A stretch of DNA of 64,000 nt from Amyelois transitella (lineage: Eukaryota > Arthropoda > Insecta > Lepidoptera > Pyralidae). Under the pieces are notes generated by a model. The model was given only the letters and a program-made list of their open reading frames with translations. It was not told the origin of the DNA and searched no databases. How positions within the stretch are numbered: the first letter of the stretch is position 1; the number at the start of each line of letters is the position of its first letter. Below, piece by piece: positions 42,682 to 55,000 of the stretch. Position numbers and translations under genes: made by a program. The DNA lies in the NCBI RefSeq assembly GCF_032362555.1, contig NC_083517.1:5724001-5788000 (forward strand), in the 5' to 3' direction.

Positions 42682-45600
42682 TCAGTGATGATCGGTCTCG
42701 ACAGGCGAGTTAGTGAAGGGGCACACGTAGATCTGTTCCGGATAGAGGTCACCCTTGAGCCGGAGGGCGGAGACCCCTTGTGGAGACGCGCGGTGCTCCA
42801 ACTCTCCGATCAGAACGTCTTCTGCGTAAACTGACCACTCGGCTGGACCACGCACCAGGCGGAAAGTAGTCTGTGGGAGAAAATTAACTGTAAATCATAG
42901 GCCTTTGAATTAGATTAGAGTAGCGTAGAAGCTTTTTGTTTCGATTGGAATTGATAATTCCTACAGGAAAGCCCTGAGCTATTGCTGGTCCACGTGATGT
43001 CTGTACTTGGACCCCGCTTGCCACGCGTTAAGCATGACCAACTGCCTATCTCGCTGAGTGTCAGTCAGTCACCTGTGTGCCGGGCACGAGGCGGGCGGTG
43101 CGCTGTCTCCGCTCGGCGCCCCAGCCCCCGAGCCACGCGTTGAGCACGACCAGCTGCCTATCCCGCTGAGATTCATCGTACGCGCGCACGTTTACATGCA
43201 CGTGTACGTTCGGACGCGGCCATTCACGTGCGGCATCCGTTAGTTCAATGGCGAATGAATGTAGGAGTGGCCTCAATCTGGGAAGGCAAATTTCATAAAT
43301 TATATCGCTTTAATAAAAAAAATCTATGACGCCCAAAAGCTCTCTTTAATCTTTCTTTCGATCTTTCCACACGTTAAAAAAACAAAGCATATCTACATAT
43401 GTTGTTCAAAAGTAAGCAGACCTTCCGCTGACGACTACTTGATGTCCATCAGGCACGCCGCCTTTGAGTGTCGCTATAACGTTGTTCCGCCAATTTGGTT
43501 CCTCCTCTTGTGCCGGCGCGCCTAAATACGATCGGCAAGGAACCTTTAAGAAAAAGTAAATTCGACATTCATTAAAATTTTGTGTTGACACATAATTAAA
43601 TGTTATGAGCGATATCAGTATTCGTGTTCCTCCCTAATTATCGCTGACTGTATATTCCTAGAGATAAAGATATACTTAATATTTGTTTATATGAAATAAT
43701 ATAATATAAGTATATAACCAGTACTTACTTCAACTGTAGGCGGTGCCAACACAGGATAGTTATCAGTCTTGGTAACATTGATTTCGGCGTCCCGTACTCC
43801 GGCCACTTGCACCCAGGCGGCTCCCAAGGGGCTTGGGTTGCGGTGGGTATAACTACAGTACAACTCGCCGTCCACTGCCCATAACGTCTCCTTCTCGTCT
43901 ACTAGCGCTTCTATCGTAAAAGGTCGGTCCGTTTTGAACGGAAATAGCCTGGAAATAAAATACTCGTTAGGTATATTACTTACAAGATTATTTCTAGGAT
44001 TTTAATGACGATACGACACATTCAATAGGCTATTTGACTGTATTAAAAATATACATTTCTTTTATGTCATCAGTCTTAATATTATTTTTTTGGAGCGATT
44101 TGTAATAACGCGAGATAAAAATATTGCATTATTTAAACAAAATCGGTCTCAGAAAATTAGGTTTTTATATGCAGCTGTCACGGGACTAAAAACGAACGTG
44201 ATTGGCTATTTCTATTATGACGTCAATTATCCATAAACAGACTGTGGATCGTACCGTTCCTTAGTGTTCGCTATTATTTTTCAAGATTTTATAAGTGTTT
44301 GATCGCTCAGGATTACTCAGATAACATAGGTATTTAATAATGGAAACCAATTCCGCGAAAGCTGACAGTCGAAACCTACAAAAAGTGGACGCAATACTTA
44401 ATGGTTGGAAGAAGAAATCTGGATTGTCTTCTTCAAAGACAATCCAGATTTCTATGCTGCCGAACTGAGGAATGTGAAAACATCAATGTAAGTATATCTT
44501 GGTAACCACTGATCTTAGATCATGATCTGAAACCACTTCTTGCGAATATTCAAATCCATCAGCATAGAAAAAAACAGTTTCGTAGGAGATTTTATTGTTG
44601 TATTATTGTGCATTGAGGCACTGCACAACATTTATAGGAACTAATTTTAATAATTTTCACACATATGACGTGGCACAAGTTAAATAAAACAAGAGAAAAT
44701 CAAAACTTTTCGAAACACCAACAAGCTTTGTATGATATTTACACGAAATTTACGTCACTGCATGCCATGGCCGCCATATTGCTAAAAGTCGCGTTTTGGC
44801 GGCATATTTGAATAATTTATTTTCTTTTTCGATTTTTTAATAAAATAGCTGCAATAAAGGCAGAAAAGTATTTTTGTAGGGCTCCTTATAAACAAATAAA
44901 TACCCTAAGATAGTTTTTAGAACTTTGTCAAATAGCCTATTCTTATACATACATGCATTCATAAAACCTCGCCTCACGGCATAGACTATATCTCTCCACT
45001 TGCCACGATAACTTCATAATTCTTTCGGTTAAAGCTCGTCAGTGTAGGATATTCTTGACCGGACCTCCCACTAGGATGTCAGTTTAAATGATGCTATTTG
45101 TTTGATTCTTTATTCCATATCAGTTAAACAAAGGAATAAAAACCACTAAATATAGAAAAAAATGGACATTAGACTTATCCCTAGTAAGGATTACTTCCAG
45201 TCAACGAGTGTCTGAAAGGATTACATCCAAATAAGGTGTAGAAGTACTTTTTCAGAAAAACACTTGTGGCGTAACATAATTAAATCTTTAAGAACTTAAT
45301 CGTACGCTTCGAATTGCAACCTATCTCAAAAATTGTATCTCCATGTATGTGAGTAGGTAACAGCTAACAATAAAATGGAAATTGTCTAAGTGGGTTTGCC
45401 TAGAAGTAAGACAACAAAACTATGCTTACCTAAAAGAAGTAGTCTCTTCAGGTCCCCATTTGTCATGTCTCCTCGTGTTGCGCACGACGTAGCACTGAGG
45501 CATGCGCACGTTAAAGTGCACAGCTATATCGGCGCGGCCCGCCTCCAAGTTTCCAGTGCCTATGTTTATTGCAAACCTGTTAAAAGAAAATAAATTTTCA

Positions 45601-48600
45601 CGCTTCATATGCATAAATAACGATCTTAAAAAAATTGGACAACAAAATGCTCTTCATTTATTCCATGTTCTTCTTGTCCCTTCTAGGGAGGCAAACAGTA
45701 TCTTTAATCACGCAAAAAGCAATCCTCATAACATTTCCCAAAAAACTATACTAGGTATACTTAACTATGTACGTTTGAATTAGCAAAATCTAGTAATCAT
45801 ATAACAAGCAAACACGTTCGTAAGGCAATGTTAGTAGGTATCGTGCAAATATGGAGCCAGGATAGGTAAACTCATTAAATTCATATAAGTGAAGCAACGA
45901 AGGATAGTAGGTATATTCGTAACTGCTGAGTACAGGTTGCACTGGCAACATCTACATTCGAACCCCAAATAAAGTTTATTGATTATAATTTTCAAGCTTT
46001 TGCCCGCGGCGTCGCCCACGTGTAAAATGTACCTACTCCACGTTTTACTTCTAGGTAGGTAGTAGGTATGCAAAATTTCATAGAGATCTATTCAGTAGTA
46101 TTGACGTGAAAGACGGACAAACAATCGTATAAACACACTTTTAGGTTTATTATATTGGTATGAATTACCATGGCAAGTCCTCGCTTGGTGTGCCTGTGCA
46201 TATTATATGAGACCCTATCGCCAAGGGCTCCGATAACGCTTGAGTAAACTTCACGTCGCGGGCCTCCGCTAATTGAGTCTGAAATCAAGGATAATTATGA
46301 CGGTTAGTCACACTTTAGAAGGTAATTACTAAGATCTAAGTAGATATAACTCACACAGAATGTGGAACAACACATTTTGTATGATAAATTCAATACAAAA
46401 ATTAAGCGATGCTGATTAATATAGGTTAATAGGTATAACGTATTAGATACCTAGTAATTCTTCGATGTAATGAATTTTTTATTACAAGATGCAAATAGAT
46501 GTACATACATACATACATATGGTCACGTCTATATCCCTTGCGGGGTAGACAGAGCCAACAGTCTTGAAAAGATTGAATGGCCAAGTTCAGCTATTTGGCT
46601 TAATGATAGAATTGAGATTCAAATAGTGACAGGCTGCTAGCCCATCGCCTGAAAAAGAATCCCAAGTTTGCAAGCCTATCACTTAGTCGCCTTTTACGAC
46701 ATCCATGAGAAAGAGATGGAGTGGTCCTATTCTCTTGTGTATTGGTACCGGCAACCACACGGCACATAGATGGCAAATAGATGTAGGCGGCAAAATTTCA
46801 AAAAAATAATGACAACGTGAGGTTTTCAAAATAATTTAACAAGTATCTACTAACAACCCTAATAAATTTAAAATGTTTATTCCTAAAAAATAACTTCTTA
46901 GTATTTTAATGTACATTTATGACAAACTTATAATGAAGAAATACTACCTTCAATAAACTCTGAAATTAGAAATACTTACGAGAACGATATCATGCATCCT
47001 GTATTTACAGAGTTCAGTATATAGTTTATAGTGTAGAGTGCGGTTTGGTAATACCAACATGATTCATTTAAAGTTTATGAAGATGATGTCATTATACGCG
47101 AAGGTATAATATAAGGTGATGTTAATAGCCCGCCATACATTGCATTAGAAGTGGCCGACCTCTGGGTTCAATCAATAATCAGTTCACGAATTTATGTTTC
47201 CATTTTTGACTGACGGTTAATAAATGAAAGACAATGTCGGATGTGGATGATGATGGAGTCAGTACGGCCATGATATGACTAATTAAATATTTTCATTGCC
47301 GTGTGGTTTTCGGCACTTAAGTTTAGAACCACTCCATATATTTCCCACGGTTGTCGTAAAAAGCGACAAAGGGATAAGCGTATAAATTTGGGATTCCTTT
47401 TGTGGGCGATGGGCTAGTAACCTGTCACTATTTGAAACTCAATTCCATTATAAAGCCATAAAACGGGCTCTGTCCAACCATTAAGGAATCTATACAGACA
47501 TGAATATATGTATGTATGTAAGTATTTTATAATTAATAAAGTACATACTATACGACTAAGTTAGTATTACCTATAGGTGTATGAGGTAAGACAGCTTTCA
47601 AGTCAGTTACGTAAGTCAGCTTTAAAGTAAGGCAACTTAGCATTTCTTTTAGCACAAAGATAATAATTAGTTTTAACCGACTTGATCTTTATTTAAATAC
47701 CCACTTAAAGCATGGAAGGCCCTTAGACCGTTTTGGTTTACCAGAAACGCAAAAGTTGTTGATGAATACTAAAAAAGAAGAATAGAGTTTAAATATACTT
47801 ACCTACGCTCGTTTTAAGACGATAGATATTTAAAAGTTAAGAAAGATATATAAGTTAAGAAAGATATGATCAAAAGATTAGTTACATGTTATGGCTTATA
47901 TTTTTTAAAGCTTCAAGATAGGCCTGGATATGTCATGCAGCAGATGACCAATACAATTTTATTACAAATCTAACGTGCATGTTCTATGATTGTATTGATA
48001 AGGATCTTTTTCTCCGATATAATCTACATAAATCACACTTGACTTACAACAGATGCAATAAAATAATTAAATTGATCAACTTACATGGCTGTAAATAAAT
48101 AAGATTATCTATAGTCTTAGTCTAACTATTTCAAGATAAAGATATTATGTTATGATACCGAGTGTATTAACATACCGAAACGATTTATGTTTAAAAAAAT
48201 ATTATTCATTTTAATGAAACAATTTTATGAGGAACTATTTTAAACGTATTTACATAAAATAGCAGAGGCATTCCTTTAACACAGATTATTTCAAACTATG
48301 CGGCTTGTAAGTAGTTATCTATTAATACCGAAAGTGAGAAATGAGAAATTTCTGCAGTTTTATACAGAACCCTGTGTTGCGTGATAGGGACCGTCAGTAT
48401 TAGGGTTATCATGAAGTGATCTACAGGCTGAGAATGACACGAGAATGAGAGATGAGGTATCTACTGTCCGCAAAACCCCCTTAGTGTGCGTCAAGCACAT
48501 GACTCTTAAGTAAGTATAGTGCTATAAATAAGTAAGCTCGGCAATTATGGATGAGACTGTAGCCTAAATTATACCGTCATTAGATAACAATGGTAAAGTT

Positions 48601-51070
48601 TTAGGTAAATGGTAACGTGTAAACAACACGCAACGTCCTACTGAAATCGAATTTGTGCGTGATGGATCCCGATTATTGCAGTGACATCAACCGACCTTCA
48701 TTCTCAAAATAAAATGGGCTGGGTGTCGGTTCGGTAGATATAATTTACAACATTTCGTTAAAATTTATTTAGTATAGGAACAATTAAATAAGCAACAACA
48801 TATGTACTTTCCTATTTTTTGGCCTAGTCATTCATGCTGTCCAAAAGTCTCTTCTCTCCTTTTAGAAATCTCTATTTATCGTCTTTTCTACCCATTTCTC
48901 ATCGAGTGCCCTTCGATCATCCCAACCATCTTAATTTTTAGTGAGCAGTTAGGAACCTACCTAATTGTCAATGTGTCGCTTTTCACATTTTTTGAACTAA
49001 TTTTTATATTTTTTTGCAACAAACATTAATGATTTTAAGGCAGAAGAAAAACAATCTTATGTCGATAACGCTGCGGGCTAACGTGGATATTGGGTATATT
49101 CTGAAATCTTTTTCGGTTTACTATGGGTATTTGCCGGTAGATTATAGATAGATTATAATAGTGTAGTGTCCTTAAATTCAATCTACTTGTTCTAAGAGTA
49201 TTTTTCAAATAAAGTTTTTTCAGTATAATTTAATAATAAAAACTAAGTTTAAATTTTAAAATTAATCGTGATCATCAGTCATGATTTCTTATCTACAACA
49301 CAGTGGGGTAAGGTCAAGGAGGAATGCGATAATGATATAGGTGACAAATATCTCCTCTATTCGATAGATTTATATCACTGGATATATAAACTTACCTAAT
49401 ATATACGACGTAAGTAGGTGCTACTTTAAACGAATGAACAAACAGGTAAAATACAAACATTACCAAATTACTCAGTTGGACCTAATGTTTATTTACATTC
49501 GAAAAACAAGAAGCTACAGATTTAAAATTTAGGTAGGTAGATACGGAATTATGATTGAGAGTGTTTGTTTAATTTGAATTTCTTTACAACTGATAATAAA
49601 TTACTCATTAATAGAAAGCTTGAAAAATATCAAAGACAATTGATGCAAAATTCGATATGTAACAAAAATGTATTTATTGAGTTTACCAAGGTGACAGGGG
49701 CTGATTCTTCCTCAACCGTGCCCTCAGAGGCCTGCGCGCGGCAAAACAAGCGGCGGCAAAAAGCGCCGCAGCCGCACGGTCTGTCGCCACAGACCATTAT
49801 AACATAACACTTTTCACACAAAAAGTAGTATAAAACTACTTAAGTATTCCAGCATGAATGTAGGTGCATTCTCACAAAAATAAACCAGCTACGCGAATAC
49901 TACTCGTAGAGAGCAGCCGAACTGGCGTGCCCTCCCACCGTCAACAGTTGTAAAACTGCGCGTTCAGACTTTGTGTTGTGTGCATTGCTCAGTTAACCAC
50001 GGACGATAAAACGAACCACAGGTAATTGCTGCCACTCCGATAGAAACGGAACAAAAAATGTAAGGTTACATCACACCACGGTCGATTCTGCGCTATTTAG
50101 TTGTTTTCCTAAATGCCAATAGGCCGGGTCTAGATATTTTTAATTCACGCTGTATTTGTATTGGGTTGCGTACTATTATAACATTCAATGTTTTCATAGG
50201 TAAAGTCGGTACAAGGAAATTAAAGAGTAGAAAGGTATATTTCCATTGAAATCCAAAATTCAATTTCAATATAAACCCTTGAAAGAAAAGAATAATTTTA
50301 GAGCAGACTAAGGTCTTGACTTATGTATTTTATTATTATCAAGAATCATTAGATTTATTATCATTTGGCGAATGAGTCCCATGGCCGTGTATGGTTATTT
50401 GCAATCTCTAATTCTGCTGACATGATTTCGGTATTACCAACTTAAATCTCCCAAAAATAGTGGAGAAAATGTGGCGTTTGATGCAACATATTTTAGTATT
50501 TTTAAGATGAATGTGTTTTTAGTACCCATTTATTTTAATTAAATAACAAAAATTCTCTGCAATTGCACTTTAAAAGGTATAAATCTCAATTGCAAATCTT
50601 TTGAGCTACCATACATGTAACCCATAGTACTATAACAGCAAATATTTTTCGGAATGGTGATAATTTCGAATTATTATTCCACAGAATTTAAATGTTATGC
50701 AAATACCATAACAAGTAGGTAACTCGGCAATTACTTTTGATTTGGCGTAATTATTCAGTAATTATTTCAATTTATAATGAAAATCAATAATTGGGACAAT
50801 ACCCAAGTAAGTGAAGCAATATGCGTTTAAACCAGTAAGCACGATAATTTTTTGGCTGAAATCAATATAAATACAGATTTCAGTTCTCAAATTAAGGACA
50901 TAACCACACTATACTACATAAAGTATTGTTACATTACTAATACAAATCTCATATGAACGATTACAGTTATGTTAACCATTATAACGACTCACCTCAAACT
51001 CCAATGCATCTTCAGCGAAATCAAATTCAATAAATTCCCTTGGAATCCCTTCCTCAACTCCATAATCCAT
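42682..51070 (-). CDS. Tandem-repeat galectin
   Basis: Beta-galactoside-binding lectin with two carbohydrate-recognition domains. Seven coding exons with closing phases: 50993-51070, 46169-46278, 45430-45576, 43729-43948, 43422-43543, 43073-43277, 42682-42870; 1071 nt, 356 aa. No signal peptide is visible, as usual for galectins. The start MDYGVEEGIPREF is acidic. CRD1 (about residues 40-185) has HFNVR, VVRN and WGPEE, matching the H-N-R, V-N and W-E sugar-contact motifs. CRD2 (about 186-356) has HVNVR, VLNAW and WGAER, so the motif is only partly kept and binding may differ. The donor after exon 5 (GGAAG|GTCTGC) is weak. Exon 1 is 4.7 kb from exon 2. Insect galectins are linked to immunity (family knowledge). 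Confidence 0.9.
43018..43060 (-). pseudogene. Partial copy of galectin exon 6 in the next intron
   Basis: 39 bases match exon 6 positions near 43132-43170 with four transitions. The frame is kept (QRDRQLVMLNAW against QRDRQLVVLNAW). The copy stops there and the flanks are unrelated. Confidence 0.8.
44024..44941. mobile_element. Element with terminal inverted repeats in a galectin intron
   Basis: AATAGGCTATTTGAC (44024-44038) and its exact complement (44927-44941) bound a 918-bp unit. The interior has no transposase domain but carries a short coding-like stretch (METNSAKADSRNLQKVDA, then PDFYAAELRNVKTSM) near 44340-44490, so it may be a non-autonomous derivative of a larger DNA transposon. 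No clear target-site duplication. Confidence 0.6.
44413..44453. repeat. Perfect 18-bp hairpin inside the inverted-repeat element
   Basis: AGAAATCTGGATTGTCTT, loop CTTCA, and its exact complement. It interrupts the coding-like stretch of the element. Confidence 0.9.
45985..46145 (+). mobile_element. Retroposon fragment in a galectin intron
   Basis: It has AGCTTTTGCCCGCGGCGTCGC, CAAAATTTCATAGAGATCTA and a run of AGACGGACAAAC near its end, features of the ACTAGCTGTGCCCGCG-type repeats seen at 19190. Short and decayed. Confidence 0.45.
46501..46767 (+). repeat. CATACATA-edge dispersed repeat, copy 4
   Basis: Most complete copy: ACATACATACATACATATGG at one end, GGTACCGGCAACCACACGGC at the other. 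It lies in the first galectin intron. Confidence 0.82.
47299..47520 (-). repeat. CATACATA-edge dispersed repeat, copy 5
   Basis: It starts TTGCCGTGTGGTTTTCGGCAC and ends ATGAATATATGTATGTATG. It is more decayed than copy 4, 0.5 kb away, and in the opposite orientation. Confidence 0.75.
47521..50992. other. Galectin intron 1, remainder
   Basis: AT-rich, no exon recognised. A small GC-rich patch at about 49730-49800 shows no convincing frame. Short plus-strand frames at 48802-49029 and 49565-49807 have no supporting features. Confidence 0.4.
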
Positions 51071-52000
51071 TTTAACACAGCTCACACATGTCATAGCTAT
51101 CGCGACTGTCGCGATCCTACACAAATTCCACTTGACTAAATAATACAATGGACAATACGGGCATATTGTTTTCTATCGCCAATCAATGTTTTCTGTAAGA
51201 TGTAGCAATTTAAAACCTAAAACAAAATTATCTTAATCTATAACATGTTCTGGATGATTAAAAACATTTGAGTGTTACTTAAGGCACTGCTGTAAATAAA
51301 AACAACGAACGAGAACTGAATTACTGATAAAGGATAAAAAGATACAGACACTTCACTTCTTATCACTTTTTGGATGTTAACCATACATTAATTTAGATTC
51401 TTAATAAAATATATTTTAGATACTCAATTAACAATTTATTAGCGCTTTTTCTTTTGTCCAAATCCTATGTACTTACACCTAACCTAAAATATAATGTTTT
51501 GTTATCAAAGCGCCTGATATGTTTTACACATTTATAACTTCATTTTACTAAAATGATTATACTTTTAAGGAGAAGTCAAAACTCAAATAGTATGGAATTG
51601 AACAAATAATTTTATGGTCCCATAATTGACGGATTATGTAGAGTATGACGGTGGATTGGCATGTATGTCAAACTTTTAACCTACAAACCCACAAAATAAT
51701 TTATTAAACATAACGTTTGTTCTTATTTCAGATGATGAAAATGAGAAGTTGATAGTAAGGTCAATCTTTTAAAATTAATAATGTTGCATAATAGGGCGTT
51801 TTGGACAGTTTAATAACGTGAATAATAAAAAATATAAAAAAGTAATTTATTGAAATACTTTTTAAAAAATACATAGCATTTAAGTTGTTCTACAGTTGCG
51901 TAGTTCACATTTACAGTATGATGAGTGGTTTACACGACGAGACGAACCAGGGAGTGTGTTTGGATATCTAATGCGCAGACCGCTGTTATTATGGATCAAC
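51071..52000. other. Galectin 5' flank and PR/SET gene 3' flank
   Basis: No gene. A minus-strand AATAAA (plus TTTATT at 51846-51851) about 150 nt past the PR/SET stop codon is the likely polyadenylation signal. Confidence 0.5.
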
Positions 52001-55000
52001 TTATATTCCGGGTAATATAAGTTTTTCCGCAGACGACATTTTCTGTTTACTCTGAAAAAAAAATCAATGTAACTGAAAGTCAAACTTAGGTAACTTTTAA
52101 AAAAAAATTAATGAGTGCTACAATACAAACCTCTATAAGTACATATACGAGTAATATAAGTTATTAAGTTTTGATTTCGTGGGAGACTGCACCCGATAAC
52201 CAGGGTACAATTTATGGTTAGTATGAACGTAATAGTGAAATTTTACTTTACTGTGTATACTAACGGTATGAAAACTTAAAGAGATGCAACCTAAATTTTG
52301 TTGTTTAGATTGTAACACGTCATAGATGCACCCCGGGCATAAGCCCGGAGAAGCCTTTTTGTAGAGAACTACAAAAAGGTAAGGCTAGGAAGTTTTTCAG
52401 GAAAAAAGTAATTGTAAGCGAGCTAAGTACTACTTTGGTTGGCCGACACGGGTGCAAGAAGTCTAATGACAAACATGATTGATTTTACTACAGAATGGGT
52501 TATTAGGTGCGGATGTGCTGCTCGCATTTGTTGCATCGCACGCAAATTTCTGTTCCCAATTTCGGGAAACCACTCTTAGTGCATGCTTTTCAAATGTCTA
52601 ATGTTGGGGCTGTGCGTTGATATGTCAGTCAATTTAGTAAATCAGTGTCTTTATACCCATAGATAGCTTTTCAAACTACTAGGATAGTAACCACTAGGTG
52701 CTGCTCGCGTATCAGTTTGGCGAGAAGTCGGCTAGCTGAGGTTTCATAAACACGGGTACAAAATCTTATGACAAGAAATATTGTTCGGAGTATAGCATAT
52801 TTACCACGAAATGAGGATGCGCTGCTCGCATGTGCTGCATCAGCTTGGCGCGCGTGGCGTACTGCCGCGGGCAAGCGGGACACTCCGCCGCCGCGCAGTA
52901 TACGGATCCGCTCTCAATGCACTGCGCCCGCATCACTTCAGCACCTTAAAACAAAAAAAATATTGAAATACAACGATGCCCTTTACGAACCTAACTTCAT
53001 CCTCCTGGCGTTAACATGACTTCCTTTCGGGGTGCGCATTTTTGACCATAATCTAGGATTGGGCGAGTCAAGACAAAATTCTTATTTCGGAACTTTGATT
53101 TCGAAGTGGCTGAAGGGGGTTTTACACGAAAAGACTCCCATCTGACCTTCACAACCTTTGCAGGAGAACCTGTCGTATTGGATTATAGCCGTACATTCAG
53201 TTGCCTGAATGCGCAAGTTTCCTCACGAAGTTTATCCTCACTGTAAGAGCATCGCTGAGTATTGAAACTAATGTACATAACTTCGAAAATAGTCATTAGT
53301 ACATGACCGAGGTGGGATTCGAACCTGTGCCATCTTCACATCACGCACTTTAACCAAGCACCTTATTGATTCGACCACCGACGCTTCTTAAGTAGGTAAC
53401 CTAACTGCATGAAGAATATTAAATTAAAAAAATCAGTCATAATTCCATACGAATTTTCATCATTTGAATACGTCCCTGATTGAAAGAAAGAAAGAAGAAA
53501 GAAAAAATATTTATTTGGTACATAATAATATATCAAGAACATAAAACCTTAATCTATAACAACATTTGTACCAAAATGGCCCCCCCTCAGCATTTGTCGT
53601 GGTATATACCGCAACGCTGGTCTTCCGTGGGCACCAACGTGGAAAATAAAATAAAAAAATAAAATAAAATAATAAAATAAAAAATAAAAATTATATGGCT
53701 GCTCTCTCGGTACACTATTGCTCGTTCGTTTTATAATACGAAAAAAATCACATAAAAATAAAAAGGCAAGTAATTTAAGCTGCTTATGACTTTTGTGTAT
53801 CCAAAATATGACATTTTAATTTAATTTTAAAAGATCTAGCTGTGACTGATTGTCTTATAGGAGGAGGTATGTTGTTCCAACAACTGGTTGCAGCATATCT
53901 AAAACTTCCTCGAAAGGCAGCTGTTCTATGTCGCGGACACATGAGACGATCCGGTACTCGGGCTCTTGCAGTAAACCTCAATTTGTCATACAAATAAGGC
54001 GGGCTTTTATTCTTAATTATACCAAAGAGTAAAGATGCGAAATGTAGGTAACGTCTAGATTCCATGTTGAGCAAATCATTACTATTTAGAGGGGTCACGT
54101 GAGATCTGTGGGGAATAGAGAAGCAGTACCTAGCACAAGATTTTTGCATTTTTTGAATATCTCTTTTTGTGCGAGCTAGTAAACAATTACCAGTTACCAC
54201 ATCAGCGTAGTTAAGTTTCGATAAAATAAGACTTTCGCATAGGTAGATGCGCGTTTCCACACTCACGTAATCACGTATTCGATACAGCACTTTTAGTCGG
54301 TAATAACAAGTTCTTATTGTTTCATTGACAGCTTTCTCAAATTGTAGATTACTATCCATTATCACACCAAGATTTCTAGCTTCACAAACCTCTTCAATTT
54401 CAGTGTCTTTAACCTTTATCATTGGTGTCTGAGACCTAATCCTAGAAACCTGAGCCTTGGTGCCTATTATTAAATATTTGGTTTTCTTTGGATTCAAAAC
54501 TAAACCATTTTTAACCGACCACTCCGCAACGAGCGTCAAATCCGCGTTAATTTCATTAACTGCATTTACGGTATCACATGGCTTAAAGCTTTTATAAATT
54601 TGTAGGTCATCCGCGTAGAGATGGTGTTCAGTATTATTTATAATATTAGGCAAATCAGCAGTATATAAAATGAAAAGGATTGGTCCCAAAATAGACCCTT
54701 GTGGTACACCTTTTCGTACAGGTTCGTTACTTGAGACTTGTTTAGTACCGTCACTCCTAGTAATTTCGACTCTTTGGTAGACTATTGTAGTTACTCCGGG
54801 TGAACACTTTGTCTGACCTCCGCATCACAAGCGTTAGACCAGGACTGAGCCTAGGATATGGATATTGTTTTTATTTAGGTTGTTATTATCTGAAGTTTCT
54901 CAAGTCTGAGATCACACTATACTAAATCACAATACATTACCGGGATGGTGCACTCGCACGTGGTGGTCTCTCTTGGCGGCCGAGCGGTATAGTTTGGGGC

